DNA of 64,000 nucleotides from Kalmanozyma brasiliensis GHG001 (Eukaryota > Basidiomycota > Ustilaginomycetes > Ustilaginales). Position 1 is the first letter of the stretch. Each line of letters opens with the position of its first letter. The translations under genes were made by a program, and so were the position numbers. Where the stretch lies: NCBI RefSeq assembly GCF_000497045.1, contig NW_015961965.1, forward strand, positions 4,779-68,778, written 5' to 3'. Under the pieces are notes generated by a model. The model saw only the letters and a list, made by a program, of their open reading frames with translations. It was not told where the DNA came from and did not search any database. Of this stretch, positions 19,550-29,300 are shown piece by piece.

Positions 19550-22198
19550 TCATGGCCGATTGAAGCCTGGCGGTTGCTGGCCTTGCGCCGCCTGAGCCTG
19601 CATGTGCGCCATGTACTGCTGTCGGATCTGCTGCTGCAGGTGCGGCGGCAGGTTTTGGAAGTTGGGCATGCCCATCATGCCGGGCTGGGGCTGCGGAGGT
19701 TGCTGTCCGGGCGAGGCACCCGCTGCGGGCGATCCCTGCTGCAACCCAGGCGGTTGGAATCCAAAGTTGGGCTGCTGCGCGGAGAAGTCCGTGGCAGAGG
19801 CCACATTGGCAGGGCTGGGAGCGGATTGCAGCTGCGACGGGTCGAAAGCGAGATTGGACGACCCGGTGCGATTGCGTCCGGCGCTGCCGACGGAACCGGA
19901 GCTGCCTGGTCGCTTCTGCATCGCTGCTGGTCCGCCGAGGGGCGTTCCTGTTCGGCCGGGTGCGTTGCCACCGAATTGGGCCGCAGTCGGACTCGACTGC
20001 GCCTGACTTGGGCTGTTCGAGTGTCGACTGCCTGGTCGCGTCCCAGCTGGGCTGGAAGTACTACCGATACCACCATTTGGCATCGCAGCCGGACTGCCAG
20101 TCGCCGCGCTGGAGTCTCCACCAGCCTGCATGGCCTTCTGCCGCTGCAAGGCGGCGTTCTGTAATGTCGTCATGTGCTGGAGCTGCACTTGCAATGGCAT
20201 CGCCTTGAAGCCGTTGAGATTGGCTTCCATGTACGCAACCCAAGGGTGTGTTCCTTGCCCACGCAGGTGTGACTGAAGGGCGTGCAGGTTGACGAGTGCA
20301 TTGGGACCAAAGGCTTGCATGAGGGCTTGCGCTTGCGGGTTGTTGGGAATGTTCTGAGCGGCGGTTGGCGGGGCGATCGGCACAGGAGGCGCCAAGGACA
20401 AGTCAGGACCTTGTGACGGTTGTTGCGGCTGCTGCGAAGCTGCTTGTGGTGCTGGTGCTGGCTGCTGCGGTTGTGCCGGTGCTGGCGTCGATGTCGCGTC
20501 TGCGGGCTGAGTTGAAGCCGTCGCACTCACGATCGGCTGCGGCTGACTCGTAGAGGACGATGGCGTCCCAGCAGCCGAGACGTCCTGCGGTCGCTCAACG
20601 CCTTTGGTCGCTGTCCGCTTCTGCGGGCTTTCACCACTTGGATCCGCCGTCGAGTCCCGCGACCTCTTCTTGCCGTCTGCTACCGGCGAATCCGCCTGAC
20701 CGGCCGCACCGAAGATGGCGATGAGCTTGTCATACAGAGCTGGCAGAGGCGACGAAGGCGCATGCTCGCTTCGCGGGAACGGCTCCAGTCGCGGCAAGGC
20801 TCCACTTGGCGCTGACCGCGCACCAGGATCCACGCTCTTGCCGGCCTTGTCGGCGACGCTTGCCAGATAGGCCAGGTTGGCCTGCAGACGCACGGCAGCT
20901 TCGCGGTAGACTTGATCCGTTGTGAGCTCCTTGGCTTGCAAGTCAACACAGAATCGGATGAGCTCCTTGTTGATGCGCAAGATGAGCGCGACTCTGCCCT
21001 CGCGAGCTGGCGTGGAGGGCTGCGATGTGGCCGGTTGTGCTGCGGATGTTGCGTCGATCGGCGCTCTCTTCTCGGGCGTCGCGGGCATCGAAGTCGGTGC
21101 AGCTTCTGATGCAGCGATGGTCTCTATCGCGGGCACCAGAGCGACGTCATCGCTGGATGACGTCGCTGCAGCAGGTTTGTCGTCTGTCTTTGCTTCCGTA
21201 TCCTTCGACTCTACCGCAGCAGTGGCGGTCGAGCCGCTTTTAACTGCTTCCGCTTCTGCGATGGTCGAGGCTGCTACATCTTGTGCTGTCGCAACTGCGG
21301 ACTCATCGGCCTGCGACTGAGAAGCAATGTCTGGAGCCACAGATTGAGCTGGCTCGTCGACGGCAGCCTCTTGAGCGACAGGCTCGATCGCTGCCGTGTT
21401 GCTTGATGCAGATGTGGCTTCAGTCGCCGGTGCCATCGCCGCTGCTTCTGCTCCTGCGACGGCTTGCGCAGATGCTCCTTCAGTTGAAGGATTGACAGCT
21501 GGCGCGATCGCAGCTTGTTCTGAGGCTGAAGCATCTGCAGACTGGTTTGATTGCGCCGATTGAGGCTCTGAAGCGCTCGCTGGAGGCGCATCTTCGGACG
21601 ATGGTGGAGCAGCCGGCGCTACTGTCGTAGAATCAAGCTCTGGCGCAGAAATTGCGGCGGTCGTTGGCTCTATCGAGGAAGGCTGTTCGATGCTGGAGAT
21701 GATCGGTGCTGATGCAGTATCTTGAGCTGTGTCCGCGCTTACCTGTGCCTCAGCGGACTCTGTCGTCTCCTGAGGAAGCGCGGCATCATCTTCGGTAGAT
21801 GGGACCACTGGAACGGTTTGGTCCCCTGAGGTGCTTTGTAAGGTCGCCGCGGTCCCGTCTTGAGTCCCTTCTGATGTGGAGTCGAGCCCGCCAATCGGAA
21901 CTTGAGTCGATTCCTCCCCTGCAGGTGCGAGAAGCTCTGAGGTTGCCGGCGGCAACTGCGGAAGGACAGGGTCTGCGGGTGCTGTTCCTGCCTCTATCGA
22001 GCCGATGACAGCAGCGTCTGTCGTTTCTGCCGAGCTTTGCGGCTGGGCTGGTACGGACTCCTCGTCTGCTGATGCTACAGAAGTGAGAGGCTGGGAAGCT
22101 TCGGCGGCTAGGGGTGCTGCTTCAGAGATTGGCACCACAGACGGAGCATCCGTCGAGATCTCTGCAGGAAGCGTCGAGGGTTGCGGTGGTGGGTCCAT
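19550..22198 (-). CDS. SSXT-domain protein, probable SWI/SNF subunit
   Basis: An 882-residue, very low-complexity protein starting at ATG 22198. Residues 1-395 are rich in Ala, Ser, Thr, Glu and Pro. At about 399-450 lies the only ordered-looking segment: ILRINKELIRFCVDLQ followed by VRLQANLAYLASVAD. This matches the SSXT domain of human SS18, plant GIF proteins and related SWI/SNF factors, where the signature is NK.LI ... LQ.NL.YLA.IAD. The C-terminal half is rich in Gln, Pro, Gly and Ala with QQQIRQQYMAHMQAQ, like the QPGY-rich tails of SS18. A role as a chromatin-remodelling subunit or coactivator is inferred from this domain. The next gene toward lower coordinates converges, 135 bp between stops. 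Confidence 0.7.
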   Translation of the reverse strand: MDPPPQPSTLPAEISTDAPSVVPISEAAPLAAEASQPLTSVASADEESVPAQPQSSAETTDAAVIGSIEAGTAPADPVLPQLPPATSELLAPAGEESTQVPIGGLDSTSEGTQDGTAATLQSTSGDQTVPVVPSTEDDAALPQETTESAEAQVSADTAQDTASAPIISSIEQPSSIEPTTAAISAPELDSTTVAPAAPPSSEDAPPASASEPQSAQSNQSADASASEQAAIAPAVNPSTEGASAQAVAGAEAAAMAPATEATSASSNTAAIEPVAQEAAVDEPAQSVAPDIASQSQADESAVATAQDVAASTIAEAEAVKSGSTATAAVESKDTEAKTDDKPAAATSSSDDVALVPAIETIAASEAAPTSMPATPEKRAPIDATSAAQPATSQPSTPAREGRVALILRINKELIRFCVDLQAKELTTDQVYREAAVRLQANLAYLASVADKAGKSVDPGARSAPSGALPRLEPFPRSEHAPSSPLPALYDKLIAIFGAAGQADSPVADGKKRSRDSTADPSGESPQKRTATKGVERPQDVSAAGTPSSSTSQPQPIVSATASTQPADATSTPAPAQPQQPAPAPQAASQQPQQPSQGPDLSLAPPVPIAPPTAAQNIPNNPQAQALMQAFGPNALVNLHALQSHLRGQGTHPWVAYMEANLNGFKAMPLQVQLQHMTTLQNAALQRQKAMQAGGDSSAATGSPAAMPNGGIGSTSSPAGTRPGSRHSNSPSQAQSSPTAAQFGGNAPGRTGTPLGGPAAMQKRPGSSGSVGSAGRNRTGSSNLAFDPSQLQSAPSPANVASATDFSAQQPNFGFQPPGLQQGSPAAGASPGQQPPQPQPGMMGMPNFQNLPPHLQQQIRQQYMAHMQAQAAQGQQPPGFNRP

Positions 22199-22757
22199 GT
22201 TTGATATGGTTGAGGGGCTGGAGCGATGCTAAAAGCTGTAAGGACCCAGCGGCGGCGACGATGTTCAGCCACTTGTGACCCTAAGTGTATGGTCGAGTGG
22301 ATGGACGAGAATCAGCGCTGGTGGAGAAGCTAGCCCTGAAGCCACTGTTGTTGGATGCGCGACGCGCGATTGATCCCGCTAAAGGATAACTGAGTGCAAG
22401 CAGGAGCAACGTCCGACGATGGTGTGAATGGTGATCGGTAAGGAGCGTGGTGAGGAGATGGTGGATGTGGTCGAGGGATGCGAACACGTTCCAAGAAGAA
22501 GACGCACAGACTCGGCCGCTGCCCGAGTTTCCGGAAGTGTTTTTCGAGCCTTAATTTTTCTTCAGGGTTTTCTCAGCACGCCTAAACAAGCATCGTGTCG
22601 CGATGAGTGGTCGGTCCTCTTCGCCCTCGCTTCTCAACACACGGCAGATGATAAGCGCTTTGACATTGACATGCTGCTAAGTTCGACCGTCCTGGCTGTT
22701 CGTCACACGTGAGGAACCAAGCGATCTCAATGCTATGCATAGAGCCTTGCGAGATCC
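22199..22757. other. Intergenic region upstream of the SSXT gene
   Basis: About 560 bp between the SSXT start and the stop of the UNC-45-like gene, both on the minus strand. It should contain the SSXT promoter and the neighbour's 3' UTR. T-rich runs occur at about 22540-22575. Nothing else is identifiable. Confidence 0.45.
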
Positions 22758-25508
22758 TCACTCCATACTCTTGACGAGCTTGAGACATTCAGCCATCACC
22801 TGCAAGAGACCCTTGCGCGCTTCCTGAACGTGTGCTGGCCCCGTGGCCTGCTTCAGTTGCACCACATGATGGGTCAGGCTGTCCTGCAGCGCGGTCTGTA
22901 CCTTCTCTTGATCAAAGCCTCCTCTTTGATCCTGCAAGCCTTTGCTTCGAGGCTCAGAGAGGAATTGCAAGACGTTGAGCAGCACGTAGCCAGCGCGCAT
23001 GCTTAGGTTGATGCCGTTCAGTTGCGCCTCGGCTTCTGTGTCAGCTCTGCTGCGTGTCGAGCTTGCTTTGGTGGACTCCAGATCGGCGCGTTCCCATTCG
23101 TTCCGCTCTGCATCCTCCGATCGATCGAGTATGAGGGTGCTGACTAGGATTGGTAAGAGCCTGTTCAGTGTCACCAAAGCCTCGACAGCTGTGCTGACCT
23201 CGGTGACCATTGCCAGTAGTGCAAGACAGGCCATCCGCGTGGCGAGCGACGGTTCTCCACCTTGAGCATCAGAGGTGCTCTCCGGCGTATCACCATCTAT
23301 CCCGATGCCGCTACCGTGTAGATACGCCCACTCGTCGACTTCGCAGAGACCGAGCAGCATCCTGAGTCGCAATGTAAGCCTGTCCTGCGATTCGGTCGTC
23401 GTGGCCGCATCAGTTTGAGATGCTGGCGACTTTGCAGAAGTGAAGTATCCAAAAACCTCCTGGACCTGCAGCAGATTGACCAGGAGCTCGATCCAAGCCC
23501 TTCGTACCATAGTGTGCTCTTCCATGAGCAACTGCTCGCATGCCTGTGCGACGACTGAAGTGGGCCGGAATAGCTTCCCGGCGTTGATGCCCTCCGTTGC
23601 TTTTGCATCCGCAGTTTCAAGCGTAAATGCCGCGATCCTTAGGCAGACATCTGGAGAGAGGGAAGCCAAGTTGGTGAGCGCGAGGAGCGACTCGAACTTC
23701 TGTAGTCTGGTCGCCATCGGACACAGCAAGAGGCTGCAGATGACTGAGGACACCGATAGAAGCCCGTCCGAAGAAGGGAAGAGCAGGCTGGGATTCAATG
23801 AGATGAGAAGCTTGGCCAGTGCCTGCAGGGGCGCGAGGTCGTCGGAGGTGACATTGGCTGCTGCTGATGTCCCTGCCGAGCGCGAGAAGAGACCATTGGA
23901 CGTGTTCGACTGCTGGCTGTTGGCCGATTCGCTCGAGCTAGATGGAAGTAGACCGTGCAACACAGGGGCCGATAAAGCCAGCGCTGCCCTCAAAGCGCCC
24001 TGTTGCACAGCTTTGCCTCGCATGACGCGATCTTGTTTGGTCAAGAGCGCAAGCAAAGCCTGTTCGCATGCTTGACGGACGCTCTTGCTTGGGTTGACCT
24101 TCCAGCTCACACCGTCGGATGTCGAGGCACCGGATCCAGGAGGAGGTCCAGCTACAGCGAGAGCGCTGAGTGCCTCTACTCCCTTGGCTTCTAGTACCGC
24201 CGAGCACCTTTGTTCCACTTTGGCAGTGGTCTCGAGCTTGTCGTCGTCGTCGTCCGTCTGGCTTCCATCTTGTTTGGTTCCCTGCGCGTTGGCAAAGTTC
24301 CTGAGACGACGGACCTGCTTTTCTTCGGATGTGAGTGTGGGTGGGTACGCAGTGATGTTGGACAAGATAGTGGCCAGCCCCAGCTGAAGTGCTCCATCGA
24401 ATCTTTGGCTGTCGATATCATGAACCTGCTTTTCCTCGGCTTTCTTGGGCGTTGTGATGTCGAACCCGGTGCATAAGAGTTGGAGTAGGTTGCGATCTGC
24501 AGCGACGCGTTCTTTGAATGTCGACTGGACTGTGAGATAGGCCAGCGCTTCCAAGCAGCTTAGCTCGACGAGTCGGCGATGTTCTGCGTCCACCTGTCGT
24601 AGTAGACTTCGCGATTGTGACTTGATGGACAGTAGTTCGGTCTGCGTTGCTTGATACAATGCTTGGTCTTTGCGTTTGCGTTCTGAACTCGCCTCTTGGA
24701 TCTTGCGGACATGATCTGCTTGGGAAGTCGGCTCTGATGATGCTGATTGGGTGAGGCCTTGCATGGCCTCGGAAGCAATAGCGCGGTAGACCTTGATCTC
24801 AGCGAGACCAGCGACGACAGCGATCGCGTCTGATTTGTGATCTGCGGTGTTGGAGGAGCCGCGAGAGACACAGGCGATGTCGAGCCAGTCGAGAACGGCT
24901 TGTTGGCCGGCAAGGTACTTTCTTGTCGCTGTCGAGTTGGCAGCGGAGGAGATGAGCTCAGCCACTGCCAAGCCGACGAGCTCTTCATCCGATAGCGAGC
25001 GCTTCGAACGTGTGTCTTGGGCTTGGCCGTCTGCCTCTACACGGCGAACAGCATTACAGGCCTCCGGGGCCTCCAACACAAGGTCGATGATACCGTCCGC
25101 GGTGAGGATGTCATGCGCTTCCGATGGCAGTACACTGAAGAGTGCCGAAAAGAAGCCGAGCGCTGAGAGAAGGCTGTGTGGGGTTGTGTCGGCGAGTCTG
25201 GATCGTATGACAGGCGTCAAGAGCTGTGCAATGTTCTCGTCAACGGGCGCGGCCTGAGAGCGCACATCTTGTCGGACAGCTGCGGAGGAGGAGCGCGAAG
25301 CAAGCGTGAGAAGCGCAGCACTGCGTGCTTGCTTGAGCTTCGTCAGCGACGATGATTCATTCTGCGATGTGGACGGCTGATCCGTTTTGTGGTCTTGAGC
25401 GTGGGAAAGCGGAGCGAATGCATCGACAAAGGTCTGAGCGGTGGCAGTCGACAAGGGCTCATCCGACACGGAGAAGCGCCGAATGCTCTCGATCAAGTCA
25501 TCCTGCAT
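22758..25508 (-). CDS. UNC-45/Cro1/She4-type myosin chaperone
   Basis: A 916-residue, mostly helical armadillo-like protein starting at ATG 25508. The segment EALAYLTVQSTFKERV near residue 326 and the later KFESLLALTNLASLSPD and MVRRAWIELLVNLLQ segments are typical of the UNC-45 central and UCS regions. No TPR repeats are visible at the N-terminus, as in other fungal members. She4/Rng3/Cro1 proteins fold and stabilise myosin motors and are needed for actin-based polarity, endocytosis and cytokinesis. Several short Ser/Thr/Gln/Asp-rich insertions interrupt the helical repeats. It is divergent from RPC1, sharing an 864-bp upstream region. Confidence 0.82.
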   Translation of the reverse strand: MQDDLIESIRRFSVSDEPLSTATAQTFVDAFAPLSHAQDHKTDQPSTSQNESSSLTKLKQARSAALLTLASRSSSAAVRQDVRSQAAPVDENIAQLLTPVIRSRLADTTPHSLLSALGFFSALFSVLPSEAHDILTADGIIDLVLEAPEACNAVRRVEADGQAQDTRSKRSLSDEELVGLAVAELISSAANSTATRKYLAGQQAVLDWLDIACVSRGSSNTADHKSDAIAVVAGLAEIKVYRAIASEAMQGLTQSASSEPTSQADHVRKIQEASSERKRKDQALYQATQTELLSIKSQSRSLLRQVDAEHRRLVELSCLEALAYLTVQSTFKERVAADRNLLQLLCTGFDITTPKKAEEKQVHDIDSQRFDGALQLGLATILSNITAYPPTLTSEEKQVRRLRNFANAQGTKQDGSQTDDDDDKLETTAKVEQRCSAVLEAKGVEALSALAVAGPPPGSGASTSDGVSWKVNPSKSVRQACEQALLALLTKQDRVMRGKAVQQGALRAALALSAPVLHGLLPSSSSESANSQQSNTSNGLFSRSAGTSAAANVTSDDLAPLQALAKLLISLNPSLLFPSSDGLLSVSSVICSLLLCPMATRLQKFESLLALTNLASLSPDVCLRIAAFTLETADAKATEGINAGKLFRPTSVVAQACEQLLMEEHTMVRRAWIELLVNLLQVQEVFGYFTSAKSPASQTDAATTTESQDRLTLRLRMLLGLCEVDEWAYLHGSGIGIDGDTPESTSDAQGGEPSLATRMACLALLAMVTEVSTAVEALVTLNRLLPILVSTLILDRSEDAERNEWERADLESTKASSTRSRADTEAEAQLNGINLSMRAGYVLLNVLQFLSEPRSKGLQDQRGGFDQEKVQTALQDSLTHHVVQLKQATGPAHVQEARKGLLQVMAECLKLVKSME

Positions 25509-26372
25509 CGGAGCTACCTATGTCAGGGGACGAGGTACTCTTGAGCGTGGGTACAGGCGATAACAGAGGAGTTGGCTTGAAGCAGGTCTGAAGATCAAGT
25601 GTTGGTCTCTCTCTCGAAGCCAACAGCGGCGGTGCTTCGCGCTTCTTCCAAAGTGGAGTTTTCAAGTCCGGAAGTCGGATCTGGCTAGGCCTAACATTCT
25701 TGAAGTTTGGGCGCCCCTCGTTTGGTGCGTGGCCGCTGCGCCATGCTCCGTCAGGGTAAATTTTTCCTCAAAAGTGACTTTTGGAAGAAGTGCTTCGACA
25801 TCGACCCATTCACTCAACCCATTCACTCACAACTCTCCTCGTCATCGTCACATCATTATCACCCATCATCCCCTCTCATCACCCACGCTTCTTACACCAG
25901 TCAACGACTACCATCAGGTGCTGTCGTACCGCGTATCCGCTGTCTCCGACTTCATTTCCTGGTCTTCGAAGCGCATCGCACCCGAGCTTGGGACCGAAAC
26001 CTCGTCATCCGCAGCACTCGACCTCGACTCAGTCCTCGGCGTTTGCGAGCAGTGCAACTGGGAGTACGCGATCAGACATAACCTGCTTTAAGATCGATCA
26101 CTGTCCGACCTACATCGACTGGCGGCTCTTCGCTTCAGCTTCACATCCTCTCCCGAAGTCCAGGGCACGATCACAAGCGCAATGTTGAAGGACACATAGC
26201 TGGCCACGTATCCGAACACCAACGAGAGCGCCGACTCTGGACACTTCCAGACCACCGAGATCCATTTCGAGGGTCTTCTTTTGCAGGTACCATCTTCGAC
26301 GTGGCAGCATTCTCTGGCTGTTCACCGTTTCCCTCTCGCGCTAGCCACGTTCGGCTCCACACAGCTTCCACC
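25509..26372. promoter_or_regulatory. Divergent promoter region, UNC-45 and RPC1
   Basis: 864 bp between divergent starts. The RPC1-proximal half is pyrimidine-rich (about 25800-25930), as is common for leaders of strongly expressed smut genes. The RPC1 frame is open to 26301 only through a GTG, so it is not extended. A 5' UTR intron is possible but not demonstrable. Confidence 0.5.
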
Positions 26373-29300
26373 ATGAAGCAGCTCGTATCTCAAGATGCGC
26401 CCAAAAAGATCAAGCACATCCAGTTCGGTGTGCTGTCCAAGCAGGACATCGTCAACATGTCCGAGATCGAAGTCACCACACGAGATCTCTACACCATCGG
26501 CGAATCAGAGCGCAAACCCGCAGCAAACGGTACTCTAGATCGACGGCTAGGTATATCAGATAAGAACTCCCTTTGCGAAACATGCCACCTCAAGATGGCA
26601 GATTGTGTCGGCCACTACGGCTATATAAAGCTCGTCCTTCCCGTCTTCCACGTCGGCTTCTTCAAGCACACGGTCGCCATTCTACAGAGCATCTGCAAGA
26701 ACTGCGCAACAGTTCTGCTCGAAGAGCCAGATCGTCGAAAGTTCTTGAAGCGATTTCGTCGTCCAAATCTCGAGAACCTCGATCGTACAAGGACCTTTAA
26801 AGCTGTCAACACCATCGCGCGCAAAGTCTTGTATTGTCCCAAGTGCGGCTACACCAATGGCACCGTCAAGAAGCAAGGTCAGCTCAAGATCGTGCACGAG
26901 AAGTTCCGCGCAAAGAAGACCGCAGCAGAGCACGACGAGTTCAAGGCATCCTTCTCGACAAACGTCAAGATGGGCAACGGTGACATCACACCACATCTCA
27001 ACAAAGCGCAAGAAGATCTCAACCCGCTCAAGGCGCTCGATCTCTTCAAACGAATCTCGGACGAGGACTGCGAGCTGCTGGGCTTGCGGCCGGAGTTCGG
27101 TCGTCCTGAAGAATACATTTGGCAGTACATCTGTGTGCCGCCAGTCTGCATCCGTCCCTCCGTGGCGCAAGATGGCGCCACCAACGAAGATGACGTTACC
27201 ATCAAGCTCACGGAGATCATCTTCACAAACAGCCTGCTCAAGCTAGGGCTTGTCAAGGGCGGCAAAGGAACTACCACGAGCCAGCTTGTGCAGCAGTGGG
27301 AGTTTCTGCAGTTGACCGTTGCTCTCTACATCAACTCAGAGCTGCCAGGCGTGCCTACACAACCAGGCCAGAAACCAAGTCGCGGCTTCTGTCAGCGTCT
27401 CAAGGGCAAGCAAGGTCGTTTTCGTGGCAACTTGTCCGGCAAGCGTGTTGACTTCTCCGGTCGAACCGTCATTGGCCCCGATCCGAACCTCAAGATCGAC
27501 GAAGTCGCCGTACCTCAGAGAGTGGCCAAGATTCTCACATACCCCGAGCGCGTCTTCGAGCACAACATCGAACAGTTGCGGCAGGCCGTTCGCAACGGCA
27601 CAGACGTGCATCCCGGTGCCAACTATCTCATGGACGGAAAGACGGGCTTCAAACGTTTCCTCAAGTTTCCAGGCATGCGCGAGGAGCTCGCGCAGAAGCT
27701 GCGCGTCGGCGACATTGTAGAACGACACATCCGCGACGGCGATATCGTGCTCTTCAACCGACAACCCTCGCTCCACAAGCTCTCGATCATGTCGCACCGA
27801 GCCAAGATTCGACCATGGCGCACTTTCCGCCTCAACGAATGTGCCTGCAACCCGTACAATGCCGACTTTGACGGAGATGAGATGAACATGCACGTTCCTC
27901 AGACTGAGGAGGCCAGGACGGAAGCCACCATCCTCATGGGTGTCAAGCACAACTTGGTTACACCACGAAACGGAGAGCCTATCATCGCCGCCATCCAAGA
28001 CTTCATCACCGCCTCCTACCTCATTTCGAAACGAGACCGATTCTTCGACCGAGCGCAGTTCTCCCAGATTTGCAGTTACTTCGCGGATGCGGACCTGCAC
28101 ATCGATCTCCCGCCGCCGGCCATCATGAAGCCCGTCCGCCTCTGGACAGGCAAGCAAGTCATGTCGTGCCTCATCCGACCCAACCGCAAGAGCCCACATC
28201 TCGTCAACCTCGAAGCACAGTGCCGAACTTTCGAGAAGCCGACGGGCGGCCATCCCAAGGACATGTCGCCTAACGACGGCTGGCTCGTCATCGTCAACAG
28301 CGAGGTCATGTGTGGTGTGTTCGACAAGTCCACCGTGGGTGACGGCAAGAAGAACTCCGTATTCGGAGTCATGCTGCGAGACTACGGCCCAGACGCAGCC
28401 ATCACAGCCATGAACCGACTCGCAAAGACGTGCGCTCGCTGGCTCGCCAACCAGGGCTTCTCTCTCGGCATCAGCGACGTCATTCCTGGCCCGCGCCTGC
28501 GCAAGGACAAGGACGCCAAGGTCGAAGCCGCCTACGCCGAGTGTCTCGACCTGATTGAGAAGGCCAAGCACGGAAAGCTCGAAAATCTGCCCGGTTGCGA
28601 CCAGGAGCAGACGCTCGAGAACATGATCTCCGGTGTGCTCTCCGGCGTTCGTAGCGACGTCGGTGAGATCTGCATGACCGAACTCAGCCGACACAACGCG
28701 CCCTTGGTCATGGCTGTCTGCGGTTCCAAGGGATCCAAGATCAATGTGGCGCAGATGGTCGCCTGTGTCGGCCAGCAGATCATCGGCGGATCGCGTGTAC
28801 CCAACGGCTTCCAGGACCGATCGCTGCCACACTTCCCCAAGAAGTCCAAAGATCCACCGTCCAAGGGTTTCGTGCGCAACTCCTTCTTCAGCGGATTGAC
28901 GCCGACTGAGTTCCTCTTCCACGCCATCTCGGGCCGTGAAGGTCTCGTCGACACGGCCGTCAAGACTGCCGAGACAGGCTACATGCAGCGTCGTCTCATG
29001 AAGGCGCTCGAGGATCTGTCCACGCATTACGATCTCAGTGTCCGCAACTCGGTTGGTGGTGTCGTGCAGTTCATCTACGGAGACGACGGCCTGGACCCAG
29101 CAGAGCTCGAGGGCAACGCTATGCCCATCGAACCATTCCGACTGTGGCGTCACTGCTTGGCGATCACGCAGCACGTCCCAGGCCGCGGTCTCTACCCTTA
29201 CGAGATCATGGAGCTGGTCAAGCGCGAGCTCCACAGCGATCGTTTCGTCAACACGTGCACGCAAAAGTACCTCGATTCGGTGTACGAGTTCATACACGAC

